Shown piece by piece: positions 36,688 through 44,727 of a stretch of DNA of 64,000 nucleotides; the first letter of the stretch is position 1; each line of letters begins with the position of its first letter. The translations under genes were made by a program, and so were the position numbers. The notes under the pieces were generated by a model. It made no database searches and had not been told where the DNA came from. It saw only the letters and a program-made list of their open reading frames with translations. The stretch comes from Planctomycetota bacterium (lineage in GTDB: Bacteria > Planctomycetota > UBA1135 > GCA-002686595), in assembly GCA_020853575.1 (NCBI GenBank), contig JADYYP010000045.1, positions 372,001-436,000 of the forward strand, read 5' to 3'.

Positions 36688-36804
36688 GGGGATCTCCGAG
36701 CGCGCCGGGGAGCGCGCGAGGATAGTCGCCGCGGCTGGGGGACACTACAGCGAGGAGCGCCCTTCCCCGTGCATCGCAGAGCGAGATGCGCTATCCATAT
36801 CGGC

Positions 36805-37608
36805 GTGTCGCACGCCTGGATCGAAATCGTCACCGCGGACGGGGTCCGCCACCGCCACGTGCTGTCCGGCGGACTGACCGTGGTCGGGGGGAAGCGCGCC
36901 GACGTCGACGTCGCCAACACCGACGGCGATCAACTGCACGTGTGGGACAAGCCGCCGAAGATGGTGTTCCTCGGAGCCGGCCCGCCGCCGCGCGTCAATG
37001 GCGCGAGCTGCGAGGAGCGCGAGCTGCGGCCGGGCGACCTGATCGAATGGCGCGGCGTGCGCATCGAGTTCGGTGGTCTGCCCTACGCAGCCATCGAGGA
37101 GATACCGCTCGCGCCGCCGAGCCCGCCCAAGCCCTCGACGCTGGCCGCCGCGACATCCGCCGAGCGCACGCCCGCTCCAGAGGACGCCGATGCGCCGGCC
37201 TGGCGCCGTATCAAGGCTGGGCTGATCGTCGAGCTCGGGCTTGCGGACAGCTCCACGGCGAGGCGCTGGCAGGAAGCCATCCAGCGCAGTGAATTCGAAG
37301 CGGATTCGTGTGCGCGCGACCTGCTCGCCGCCAGCTCGATCGCCGCTGGCGACGCGCGTGTAGCCGAGCGCTGCACACGACTGCAGCGCGACCTGATCAT
37401 GGCGCCGGTCCAGCTCGGACTGCGCGGATCGAGCCGCAAGCTGAAGAGCACCGCCAACAATTGGCTGGCGATGGCGATCGCACAGTTCGTGGTCTTTGGA
37501 ATCTGCTGTCTGCTCGTGCTCGTGACCCTGTTCGTGCTGCGCGTGCGCTGGGACTGGAGCGCAGACGGCTTCTTCGACTCGATCTCCAACGCGCTGTCCG
37601 GTTCGTAG
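36805..37608 (+). CDS. FHA-like domain protein with C-terminal membrane anchor
   Basis: A 267-aa product from GTG 36805. Residues 1-90 follow the forkhead-associated pattern: HVLSGGLTVVGGKRADVDVA, PPPRVNGASCEERELRPGDL and IEWRGVRIEFGG, although the usual GR-S-x-x-H residues are not all present. A Pro/Ala linker follows, then a helical domain, and a single membrane segment near the C-terminus (AIAQFVVFGICCLLVLVTLF). It leads a three-gene run with the GGDEF-like and NtrC-type genes, each 16 nt apart. It may recruit phosphoproteins at the membrane, but the degenerate motif makes that uncertain. Confidence 0.7.
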   Translation: MSHAWIEIVTADGVRHRHVLSGGLTVVGGKRADVDVANTDGDQLHVWDKPPKMVFLGAGPPPRVNGASCEERELRPGDLIEWRGVRIEFGGLPYAAIEEIPLAPPSPPKPSTLAAATSAERTPAPEDADAPAWRRIKAGLIVELGLADSSTARRWQEAIQRSEFEADSCARDLLAASSIAAGDARVAERCTRLQRDLIMAPVQLGLRGSSRKLKSTANNWLAMAIAQFVVFGICCLLVLVTLFVLRVRWDWSADGFFDSISNALSGS

Positions 37609-37624
37609 GAAGCGCTCTACCGCC

Positions 37625-38152
37625 ATGGCCGAACTCAGCTCCGCGCAATTCCAGGACGGCGAACCCGGCCTGTTCTCCCTCTCGCAGATCATGCACCTGA
37701 TGCGGATCGAGTTCGGTCGCGCGCAGCGCTACCACTACCCGCTGGCCGTGCTGGTGATCGGCGTCGACCGCTTGGGCTATCTGCGCGACCTCTACGGGTA
37801 CGAGTCGAAGGAGGCGGTGCTCGACGAAGTCGCGCGCCTGCTGCAAGCCGAGTCGCGCACATGCGACTTCTTGGGGCGCCTGGCCGACGATCGCCTGATG
37901 GCCGTCGTCCCGCACACGCCGGTCGAGGGACTCAAGGTCCTGGCCGAGCGCTTGCTGAAGGGCGTGCGCGCGATCCAGTTCGAGAGCGATGGCAAGCGCA
38001 TCCCGATCGCGGTCTCGATCGGTGGGGCGAGCATGAGCGACGCCCAGACGCTGTTTTTCGACCAGTTGGTCGGCGCCGCCGAGCGCGCGCTCGAAGAGGC
38101 CGCGTCAGCCGGCGGCGATCGCTATCTGCACCGCGACCCCGCGCAGTTCTGA
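37625..38152 (+). CDS. Degenerate GGDEF-fold protein
   Basis: A 175-aa single-domain protein. The GGDEF fold is visible: YHYPLAVLVIGVDRLGYLRD, LDEVARLLQAESRTCDFLGR and IPIAVSIGGASMSDAQT, ending with AERALEEAASAGGDRY. The signature loop reads LADDR where active cyclases have GG(D/E)EF, so diguanylate cyclase activity is unlikely. No sensor or receiver domain is attached. It lies 16 nt after the FHA-like gene and 16 nt before the NtrC-type regulator, suggesting a signalling accessory role, perhaps as a nucleotide-binding or protein-interaction module. Confidence 0.8.
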   Translation: MAELSSAQFQDGEPGLFSLSQIMHLMRIEFGRAQRYHYPLAVLVIGVDRLGYLRDLYGYESKEAVLDEVARLLQAESRTCDFLGRLADDRLMAVVPHTPVEGLKVLAERLLKGVRAIQFESDGKRIPIAVSIGGASMSDAQTLFFDQLVGAAERALEEAASAGGDRYLHRDPAQF

Positions 38153-38168
38153 CCCAGCAGGCCCACCG

Positions 38169-39557
38169 ATGCGCATCCTGCTGGCCGAGGACGAGATCAC
38201 CATCGTGGTCACCCTGCGCGACTCGCTCGAGGACGCGGGCCACGTCGTGCTGCACGCGCCCGACACCAAGGGAGCACTCTCGATCCTCGAAGCGGACGAT
38301 CCGGACGTCGTGCTCACCGACATCCGCATGCCCGGCGAGGGTGGCATGGCGGTGCTCAAGCGTTCGGTCGAGCTCGATCCGCGCCGCCCGGTGATCCTGA
38401 TGACCGGCTACGGCACGATCGACCAAGCGGTCGAAGCGATGCGCATCGGCGCGACCAACTACGTCCAGAAGCCGTTCCGCAACGAGTCGATCGTGAAGAT
38501 GATCGGCACGCTCTCGCGTGTGCGCGACCTCGAGCGCGAGAACGCGGCGCTGAAAGCGCAATTGCGAACGCAGAGCGTGTTCCAAGGATTCGTTGGCTCG
38601 TCGCCGGCGATGCGCGCCGTGTTCGATCGCATCAAGACCGTTGCGCCGACCGACGCCACCGTGCTGATCGAGGGCGAGAGCGGAACGGGCAAGGAGTGTG
38701 TCGCTAGAGCGCTGCACGGAGCCTCGACGCGCGCCGAAGGTCCGTTCGTCGCGATCTCGTGCGCCGCGTTGCCCGAGACTCTGCTCGAGGCCGAGCTGTT
38801 CGGCCACGAGCGCGGCGCGTTCACCGACGCGCGCAAGGAAAAGCGCGGACGATTCGAGTTGGCCGACGGCGGAACGATCTTCCTCGACGACATCGACGAC
38901 ATGCCGCTGTCGATGCAGGTCAAGCTGTTGCGGGTGCTGCAGGAGCGCAAGTTCGAGCGCCTGGGGGGCGAGTCGACGCGCTCGATCAACATTCGCGTCG
39001 TGGCCGCCACCAAAGTGTCCCTGCGCGAGCACGTGCGCGCCGGGAAGTTCCGCGAGGACTTGTTCTACCGCATCAACGTCGTGCCGATCGCTCTGCCGCC
39101 CCTGCGCGAGCGCACGGGCGACGTGCCGCTGCTCGTCGCGCACATGCTCGAGCGCCACGGCGGCGGACGACGCTTCGGCGTTTCGACTCCGACGATGAAT
39201 GCGCTGGAGCGCTACGCTTGGCCGGGAAACGTACGCGAGCTCGAGAACAGCGTGCAGCGCGCGATCGCGTTGTGCCCGCCGAGCGGAGAGCTGGCGCTCG
39301 CCGACCTGGTGCCGCTCGATCCGCGCTGGCGCGGAGCGATGGAGGTCGCGGGCGAAGTGCGGCCGCTGCGCGAGGTGATGAAGGAGTTCGAGAAGCAGCA
39401 CGTCGAACGCGCGCTCGAGAAGACCGGCCGCCACCGCTCGCAGACGGCGGAGTTGCTCGGCATTTCCCGCAAGGTGCTGTGGGAGAAGATGCGCGATTTC
39501 GGATTGCTGGACAAAGGCGAGGCCGCGGCCGCGGACGAGAACGGGAAAGACGCCTGA
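38169..39557 (+). CDS. NtrC-family sigma-54-dependent response regulator
   Basis: A 462-aa regulator with an intact receiver: acidic pair in LLAEDEITI, phospho-acceptor Asp in VVLTDIRMPGEGG, and the Lys in YVQKPF. The AAA+ domain has Walker A EGESGTGKE, the sigma-54 loop as GAFTDA rather than GAFTGA, and GGTIFLDDIDD. The C-terminal Fis helix-turn-helix reads HRSQTAELLGISRKVLWEKM. No histidine kinase is adjacent, so its kinase is unlinked. It is in one run with the FHA-like and GGDEF-like genes and lies 3 kb from rpoN. Confidence 0.95.
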   Translation: MRILLAEDEITIVVTLRDSLEDAGHVVLHAPDTKGALSILEADDPDVVLTDIRMPGEGGMAVLKRSVELDPRRPVILMTGYGTIDQAVEAMRIGATNYVQKPFRNESIVKMIGTLSRVRDLERENAALKAQLRTQSVFQGFVGSSPAMRAVFDRIKTVAPTDATVLIEGESGTGKECVARALHGASTRAEGPFVAISCAALPETLLEAELFGHERGAFTDARKEKRGRFELADGGTIFLDDIDDMPLSMQVKLLRVLQERKFERLGGESTRSINIRVVAATKVSLREHVRAGKFREDLFYRINVVPIALPPLRERTGDVPLLVAHMLERHGGGRRFGVSTPTMNALERYAWPGNVRELENSVQRAIALCPPSGELALADLVPLDPRWRGAMEVAGEVRPLREVMKEFEKQHVERALEKTGRHRSQTAELLGISRKVLWEKMRDFGLLDKGEAAAADENGKDA

Positions 39558-39558
39558 G

Positions 39559-39634
39559 AGCTCGCGGAGAGTTGCGCGGCCCGAGCTCCCAGAGTGTCGG
39601 CTGCGCCGTCGCCCGGGGAGCGCCGGACGTCCGG
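39559..39634 (+). repeat. Dispersed intergenic repeat, copy B
   Basis: The stretch 39582-39634 matches copy A (1242-1294) at about 44 of 53 positions. It fills most of the 89-nt convergent gap between the response regulator and the TonB-like gene. Confidence 0.5.
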
Positions 39635-39646
39635 ACCGCCGCAGCG

Positions 39647-40393
39647 TCAAGCCTCGTCGACCAGTTGGAACACGATGCGCTGGCGCAAGAGCGAGTCCAC
39701 CGGCGAGCCGTCGAGCGCCGCCGGATGGAACTGCCACTGCAGGGCAGCGTTGACCGCCGCGGAGTCGAGCAGCTCGTGGCCCGAGCTCTCGACGACCTGC
39801 GCCGAACGCACGCGCCCGCGAGCATCGACCGCGAGCTCCATGGTCACAACGCCTTCAAGGCGCCGGCGCAGGGCCTGCGCGGGGTACACGGGCGCCGGCG
39901 TCGCTTGCGGCGTGGCTTGAACGAACAGCGGCTCGCGAGCGGGCGTCGGCGGCGCTGCCTGGACCGGCACAGACGCCGCGCTCGGCGCTTCCTCGCGAGC
40001 TGCGCGCGGCGGCGCGCTCGGTCGGATCGCGCGCCACGCGAGGCGAGCCGGGTCGAGCTCGGCGGCCAGCGCGTAGGTCGTCGGAGTGCGCACGGGTGCG
40101 GGCTCTGGATCTTCTCGCTCGCTGGGCAACTCGGGTTCGACGAGCTGCGGCTCGCTCTCGAGAGGCTCGCCGCTGACCTCACGCTCGGGCTCGCGCTCTG
40201 GAGGCTCGTGCACGGCCGCCGCGAGCTGCGGAGGTTCGGCGATCGCGACCACCACGGGATCGCGCGCCTCGCGTTCCTGGCGCACCAACGCCGTACTCGC
40301 GGTGGCGAGCAGCAGGAGATGGAGCCCCAGCGAGCTCGCCCATGGCGACCAGCCCTTGCGCCCGCGGTGCGGAATTGAGCGCTCCCTGTGCAC
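39647..40393 (-). CDS. TonB-like energy transducer
   Basis: A 248-aa protein from GTG 40393. A cytoplasmic stub is followed by one membrane segment (WSPWASSLGLHLLLLATAST), a Pro/Glu-rich periplasmic span (EPEREVSGEPLESEPQLVEP) and a C-terminal TonB domain: PAPVYPAQALRRRLEGVVTM, DARGRVRSAQVVESSGHELL and ALQWQFHPAALDG. Such proteins pass proton-motive energy to outer-membrane receptors. The frame is open well upstream with no clear ribosome-binding site, so the start is uncertain; 40393 is preferred because TonB proteins keep a short N-terminus before the anchor. No exbBD is next to it. Confidence 0.75.
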   Translation of the reverse strand: MHRERSIPHRGRKGWSPWASSLGLHLLLLATASTALVRQEREARDPVVVAIAEPPQLAAAVHEPPEREPEREVSGEPLESEPQLVEPELPSEREDPEPAPVRTPTTYALAAELDPARLAWRAIRPSAPPRAAREEAPSAASVPVQAAPPTPAREPLFVQATPQATPAPVYPAQALRRRLEGVVTMELAVDARGRVRSAQVVESSGHELLDSAAVNAALQWQFHPAALDGSPVDSLLRQRIVFQLVDEA

Positions 40394-40573
40394 GCCGAGC
40401 GCGTTGGCAAATGGGGGACCGAGGCGGCGCGCTCCAAACCGAACGGGCTTTCCCGTGGGCTCGCGTTCCGCTCCCGTAACTTCCGATTGCGTTCCCCGGT
40501 CTGCGCGGCTCGACGCTGACCGGCCCGAACGGTGCCGCACGCGCACCCGGCGCGAGCGCGGAGGCAGGGACGC

Positions 40574-40579
40574 TATAAC
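40574..40579 (+). promoter_or_regulatory. Candidate -10 box for the lpxH-like gene
   Basis: TATAAC (5 of 6 matches) lies 11 nt before ATG 40591 with no ribosome-binding site between them. This spacing would give a leader of only a few bases. Confidence 0.45.
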
Positions 40580-40590
40580 CAGCACCCACG

Positions 40591-41349
40591 ATGGCGGCCG
40601 ACCAAGCGCTCCCCGAGTTCGAGCTCGCGGTCGGAGCGCTGGTGGTGGCGGATCTGCACCTCGACGTGCGCCCGGGAGCCGCACCAAACGCAGACTTCGA
40701 GCGCTTCGTGCGAGTGGCGCGGGGCGCGCCGCAGCTCTTGGTGCTCGGCGACCTGTTCGACGCCTGGGTGGGCCCGGCCCACGCCGAGGTTGACGCCGCG
40801 CGGCGCGTGATCGAGCTGCTGCGCGACCTGACCCGCGGCGGGACGCGTGTCGACGTGCTCGCCGGCAATCGCGATTTCCTGTTAGAGCAGCGCTTCGAGC
40901 GCGCCACGGGAGCCCGCGTGCATCCACGGGGCTGCATCGGCCGCGTGGCGCACCAGCGCCTGCTGTTCCTCCACGGCGACGAGCTGTGCACCCTCGACCT
41001 GGCCTACCAGCGCCTCAAGCGCGTGCTGCGCTCGGGCCCGCTGGCCTGGGGCCTGCCACGGCTGCCGCGGCCGGTCGCGCTGGCGATTGCGCGGCGCCTG
41101 CGGCGGGCGTCGGTCCAGGCGGTGGCAGGCAAGCCGGCCTTGGAAAAGGAGCAACAGGGCGCCGAAGCGCTGCGCGCCGCGCGAGCGTCGGGCTGCACGA
41201 CGCTGGTCTGCGGCCACGCCCACGCCTTCCGCGACACGCGTGAGGGCGGGGTGCGCTGGGTGGTCCTCGACGCCTTCGGAGGAGCTCGCGACCTGGCGCG
41301 GATCGCCGCCAGCGGCGAGCTCGAGTTCTCCAGCTCGGCCCGCGCTTGA
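40591..41349 (+). CDS. lpxH: UDP-2,3-diacylglucosamine pyrophosphatase-like phosphoesterase
   Basis: A 252-aa calcineurin-fold metallophosphoesterase that should split UDP-2,3-diacylglucosamine to lipid X in lipid A synthesis. All LpxH metal motifs are visible: VVADLHLD, VLGDLFDAWVG, LAGNRDF, LFLHGDELCT and CGHAHAF. Length fits LpxH (about 240). Its presence implies an outer membrane with lipid A. The first gene after a divergent promoter region, followed 45 nt later by cmk. An unrelated phosphoesterase is less likely given the motif set. Confidence 0.88.
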   Translation: MAADQALPEFELAVGALVVADLHLDVRPGAAPNADFERFVRVARGAPQLLVLGDLFDAWVGPAHAEVDAARRVIELLRDLTRGGTRVDVLAGNRDFLLEQRFERATGARVHPRGCIGRVAHQRLLFLHGDELCTLDLAYQRLKRVLRSGPLAWGLPRLPRPVALAIARRLRRASVQAVAGKPALEKEQQGAEALRAARASGCTTLVCGHAHAFRDTREGGVRWVVLDAFGGARDLARIAASGELEFSSSARA

Positions 41350-41373
41350 GCTTTGCGGCGCCGTCCGTAGACT
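41346..41373 (+). promoter_or_regulatory. Candidate promoter for cmk
   Basis: TTGAGC (41346-41351) and TAGACT (41368-41373) are spaced 16 nt apart, overlapping the lpxH-like stop, 21 nt before the cmk ATG. Each hexamer matches 4 of 6. Confidence 0.35.
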
Positions 41374-41394
41374 GTTCGGCCCTCAATCCACGCC

Positions 41395-42042
41395 ATGATC
41401 GTTGCCATCGACGGACCCGCCGGGGCCGGAAAGAGCACCGTCGCGAAGTTGGTGGCCAGCTCGCTGGGGCTGCGCTTCCTCGACAGCGGTGCGATGTACC
41501 GCGCCGTCACCCTGGAAGTGTTGCGCCGCGGGCTCGATCCAGCGCGGGCCGAGGACTGTGCGCGCGTCGCCGCTTCGCTGAAGCTCGACTTCGACGCGCA
41601 GGGCAAGCTATCGATCGACGGACGCCCGGGCGAGCCCGACATCCGCGGACGCGAGGTCACCAGCCACGTCTCCGCCGTGTCGGCCCACGCGGGGGTTCGC
41701 ACTGGGCTCGTCGAGCTCCAGCGCTCCCTGGCCGCGAGCTGGGGCGGGCTGGTCGCCGAAGGGCGCGACATGACCTCGGTCGTGTTCCCGCACGCCGAGC
41801 ACAAGTTCTTTCTCATCGCCAGTTCGTTGGAAAGGGCTCGACGCCGCGCGCTCGAGCTCGGAACTCCCGCTGCAGCGGAACGCATCCGCGAGGAGCTCGA
41901 GCGGCGCGATCGACTCGACTCCACGCGCGATCTAGCGCCGCTCGTGTGTCCGCCGGACGCCCGCGTGATCGACACCGATGGCAAGAGCGTCGACGAGGTC
42001 GTCGCGTGCTTGCTGGCGCACGTCCGTGGAGCATGTGCGTGA
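41395..42042 (+). CDS. cmk: Cytidylate kinase
   Basis: Cmk phosphorylates CMP and dCMP using ATP, recycling pyrimidine nucleotides. The 215-aa product has the P-loop DGPAGAGKST at the N-terminus, LRFLDSGAMYRAVT, the CMP-binding VAEGRDMTSVVFPHAEHKFF segment and the LID-like RDRLDSTRDLAPL with DARVIDTDGKSVDEVV. It is followed by plsC in a GTGA-type overlap and then by rpsA; the cmk-plsC-rpsA order is a classic bacterial arrangement and supports the call. Confidence 0.96.
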   Translation: MIVAIDGPAGAGKSTVAKLVASSLGLRFLDSGAMYRAVTLEVLRRGLDPARAEDCARVAASLKLDFDAQGKLSIDGRPGEPDIRGREVTSHVSAVSAHAGVRTGLVELQRSLAASWGGLVAEGRDMTSVVFPHAEHKFFLIASSLERARRRALELGTPAAAERIREELERRDRLDSTRDLAPLVCPPDARVIDTDGKSVDEVVACLLAHVRGACA

Positions 42043-42680
42043 GCGATCTGCCGCCGATCCTGACCAAGCCGACGCTGGGATACCGCAGTGCTTGGGCGTC
42101 GACGCGCCTGTGGTACTCGCTGTATTTCCGCGAGCGCTTCGAGGGCCGGCAGCACATCCCAGCTCGAGGGGGCGTGGTCGTGCTCTCGAACCACCAGTCG
42201 TTCCTCGACATCCCGCTGCTCAGCCACGCCGTGCCGCGGCACGTCTCGTTCGTCGCCCGCGACTCGCTGGCGCAGTTCAAGCCACTCGCGTGGTTGATGC
42301 GCTCCTGCGGCGCCGTGCTGATCAAGCGCGGCGCGCCCGACCGCGCGGCGCTGCGCGAAATGGTGGCGCACCTCGAGCAAGGTGACGTGCTCGCGATCTT
42401 CCCCGAAGGCACGCGCACGCCCGATGGAAGCGTGCAAGAGTTCCGCGCCGGAGCGCTGGTGGCCGCGCGCATGGCCGGGGTCCCGATCGTCCCCTGCGGC
42501 ATCCGCGGTGCGTTCGAGGCCTTGCCGCGCCAGGCGACGCTGCCGCGACCGTTCAAGATCGCGGCGCGCTTCGGCGCGCCGATCGACTCCGGCCGCGCCG
42601 ACGCGCTCGAGGCCGCGCGCGCGGCGATCGTCGCCATGGTCGGCGACGGACGCTACGCCTCGATCCCGCCCAGCACTTGA
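42039..42680 (+). CDS. plsC: 1-acyl-sn-glycerol-3-phosphate acyltransferase
   Basis: PlsC adds the second acyl chain to lysophosphatidic acid in phospholipid synthesis. The 213-aa membrane-associated product has the acyltransferase boxes NHQSFLDIPLL (HX4D-type, block I), VLIKRGAPDRAALREMV, FPEGTRTPDG (block III) and VPIVPCGI (block IV). GTG 42039 has GGAG 7 nt upstream and overlaps the cmk stop by 4 nt; ATG 42033 in the same frame is the alternative. Family assignment is clear, acyl preference is not. Confidence 0.9.
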   Translation: MSDLPPILTKPTLGYRSAWASTRLWYSLYFRERFEGRQHIPARGGVVVLSNHQSFLDIPLLSHAVPRHVSFVARDSLAQFKPLAWLMRSCGAVLIKRGAPDRAALREMVAHLEQGDVLAIFPEGTRTPDGSVQEFRAGALVAARMAGVPIVPCGIRGAFEALPRQATLPRPFKIAARFGAPIDSGRADALEAARAAIVAMVGDGRYASIPPST

Positions 42681-42800
42681 GACCGAGCGCCGTCCGCGCG
42701 ATGCGCGTCTCGATTTCGCCGACGGCGACGCTCCCCGCCCCAACGCAACTCATCCAACTCCGCCGCCGCGTCTCCCGACGCTGGCGGCACACCCGAGCAG

Positions 42801-42824
42801 GGTCCGCCGCACGTGCGACGGACC
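42801..42824. promoter_or_regulatory. Near-perfect 24-bp palindrome in the rpsA leader
   Basis: GGTCCGCCGCAC (42801-42812) faces GTGCGACGGACC (42813-42824); 11 of 12 pairs match. It lies 55 nt upstream of the rpsA ATG in the 198-nt plsC-rpsA gap. It may fold as an RNA hairpin and act in S1 autoregulation or as a plsC terminator stem. Confidence 0.5.
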
Positions 42825-42878
42825 GCATCTCCCTCACAACCCGCGTTTTTCCAAACCCTCCCCAAGGACCCTCTTTTC

Positions 42879-44609
42879 ATGGCCCTCGCCTCCCGCAGGA
42901 TCAAGCAGTACGAAATCGACCCGGCTGAACTGGAGAAATCTCTGGCAGCCGCGCTCGGCACGGTCACGGACGCCGAGCTGTCCGAGCAACTCCATTCGTC
43001 GGTCAAGGACATCACCCCCGGCCAGATCGTCGTGGCCGTCGTCGATTCGGTCGACGACCGCACCGGCATGGTGGTGATGGACATCGGAGGCAAGAGCGAG
43101 GGCTCGATCGCGCTGGCCGAGTTCGGCGAGAACCTCCCCAAGAAGGGCGACACCTTCGAGGTGTTCTACGACGGTCTCGACGAGAACGACACCGCCGTGA
43201 TCTCGAAGAAGCGCGCCGACCGCCTGCGCGCCTGGGAACGCGTCAGCCAGAAGTACAAGGAAGGCGACGAGATCCAGGGCATCTGCGGCCGCAAGATCAA
43301 GGGCGGTCTCTTGGTCGACGTCGAGGGCGTCAACGTGTTCTTGCCGGCGAGCCAGGTCAACCTGCGCCGCACGCACGACATCAGCGACTTCATCGGCGAG
43401 CCGATCCGCGCGCGCATCATCAAGATCGACGCGGAGCGCATGAACATCGTGATCTCGCGCCGCAAGCTGCTCGAGGAAGAGCGCCAGAAGCAGAAGGAAT
43501 TCCTGCTCTCCGACATCCAGGAAGGCCAGACCCGCAAGGGCGTGGTCAAGAACATCGCCGACTTCGGCGTGTTCGTCGACCTGGGTGGCATCGACGGCCT
43601 GCTGCACATCACCGACATGACCTGGGGTCGCATCAACCACCCCAGCGAAATGGTGGCGCTCGACCAAGAGATCGAGGTCAAGGTGCTGCGCGTCGACACC
43701 GAGCGCGAGCGCATCGCGTTGGGTCTCAAGCAGAAGCAAGCCAGCCCCTGGGAAGGCATCGAGACGCGCTACCCGGTCAACTCCAAGCACGTCGGCGAAG
43801 TGGTCAACATCATGTCCTACGGCGCCTTCGTGAAACTCGAGGACGGCGTCGAAGGCTTGGTGCACATCTCCGAGATGAGCTGGACGCGCCGCATCAACCA
43901 CCCCAGCGAGCTGGTGAAGTCGGGCGACAAGGTCGAGGTCGTGGTGCTCGAGTACAACAAGGAGAAGCAGGAGATCTCGCTCGGCATGAAGCAAGCCGAG
44001 ACCAATCCCTGGGATCTCGTCGAAGAGCACTACCCGGTCGGCACGGTCATCGAAGGCACGGTGCGCAACCTCACCTCCTACGGCGCGTTCGTGGAGATCG
44101 AGGAAGGCATCGACGGCCTGCTGCACGTCTCGGACATGTCGTGGACCAAGAAGATCACGCACCCCTCCGAGATGGTCAAGAAGGGCGACAAGCTGCGCTG
44201 CGTGGTGCTCTCGGTCGACACCCAGAAGAAGCGCATCGCGCTGGGCTTCAAGCAACTCGCCAACGACCCGTGGATGGATCACATCCCGAACAACTACCAC
44301 GTCGGCGACCTGCTCAGCGGGCACGTGACGAAGATCACGAACTTCGGCGCGTTCGTGAAATTGGAAGAGGACCTCGAGGGTCTCTTGCACATCAGCGAGC
44401 TCTCCGACCACAAGATCCAAAGCCCCGAGGAGATCGTGCGCCCGGGCATGAAGATCGAAGTGCGTGTGATCCGCGTCGACACCGAGGAGCGCAAGATCGG
44501 GCTCTCCTTCGTCCACGCCGATTTCGAGGAGAACAAGACCCTGATCGATCAACTCGAGAAGGACAAGTCCAAGCCCAAGGAAGCGAACGACGCAGTCAAG
44601 CCGGCTTGA
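42879..44609 (+). CDS. rpsA: 30S ribosomal protein S1
   Basis: S1 binds mRNA and helps initiation on the 30S subunit. The 576-aa protein contains six S1-type OB repeats, clearly seen as GMVVMDIGGKSEGSIALAEF, FGVFVDLGGIDGLLHITDMT, YGAFVKLEDGVEGLVHISEM, YGAFVEIEEGIDGLLHVSDM and FGAFVKLEEDLEGLLHISEL, plus the degenerate KGGLLVDVEGVNVFLPASQV. Each is followed by a NHPSE-like motif. ATG 42879 is preceded by AAGGA 10 nt upstream. It follows cmk-plsC and is closed by a terminator at 44651-44694. Length is slightly above E. coli (557). Confidence 0.98.
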   Translation: MALASRRIKQYEIDPAELEKSLAAALGTVTDAELSEQLHSSVKDITPGQIVVAVVDSVDDRTGMVVMDIGGKSEGSIALAEFGENLPKKGDTFEVFYDGLDENDTAVISKKRADRLRAWERVSQKYKEGDEIQGICGRKIKGGLLVDVEGVNVFLPASQVNLRRTHDISDFIGEPIRARIIKIDAERMNIVISRRKLLEEERQKQKEFLLSDIQEGQTRKGVVKNIADFGVFVDLGGIDGLLHITDMTWGRINHPSEMVALDQEIEVKVLRVDTERERIALGLKQKQASPWEGIETRYPVNSKHVGEVVNIMSYGAFVKLEDGVEGLVHISEMSWTRRINHPSELVKSGDKVEVVVLEYNKEKQEISLGMKQAETNPWDLVEEHYPVGTVIEGTVRNLTSYGAFVEIEEGIDGLLHVSDMSWTKKITHPSEMVKKGDKLRCVVLSVDTQKKRIALGFKQLANDPWMDHIPNNYHVGDLLSGHVTKITNFGAFVKLEEDLEGLLHISELSDHKIQSPEEIVRPGMKIEVRVIRVDTEERKIGLSFVHADFEENKTLIDQLEKDKSKPKEANDAVKPA

Positions 44610-44650
44610 TGCGTCACGCGCTCGGCTCAGCCGAACGCTGACCAACGAAT

Positions 44651-44694
44651 CCGCACGGTCCGCGCGCGAGCGCTGACCGTGCGGTGTCGTTTTC
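44651..44694 (+). terminator. Rho-independent terminator after rpsA
   Basis: CCGCACGGTC (44651-44660) and GACCGTGCGG (44675-44684) form a perfect 10-bp stem around a 14-nt loop, then TGTCGTTTT. It begins 41 nt after the rpsA stop. Confidence 0.75.
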
Positions 44695-44727
44695 CGTGCC
44701 CCGGCATCGCTCGCTACCATGCGCAGC

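Noticed and set aside
35128..36804. A very long upstream extension of the FHA-like gene
   Set aside because: It would overlap the secreted-protein gene on the other strand over its whole length; GTG 36805 begins right at the conserved domain.
42681..42760. Possible further copy of the dispersed repeat in the plsC-rpsA gap
   Set aside because: Only short GC-rich words match on either strand; no extended alignment could be made.
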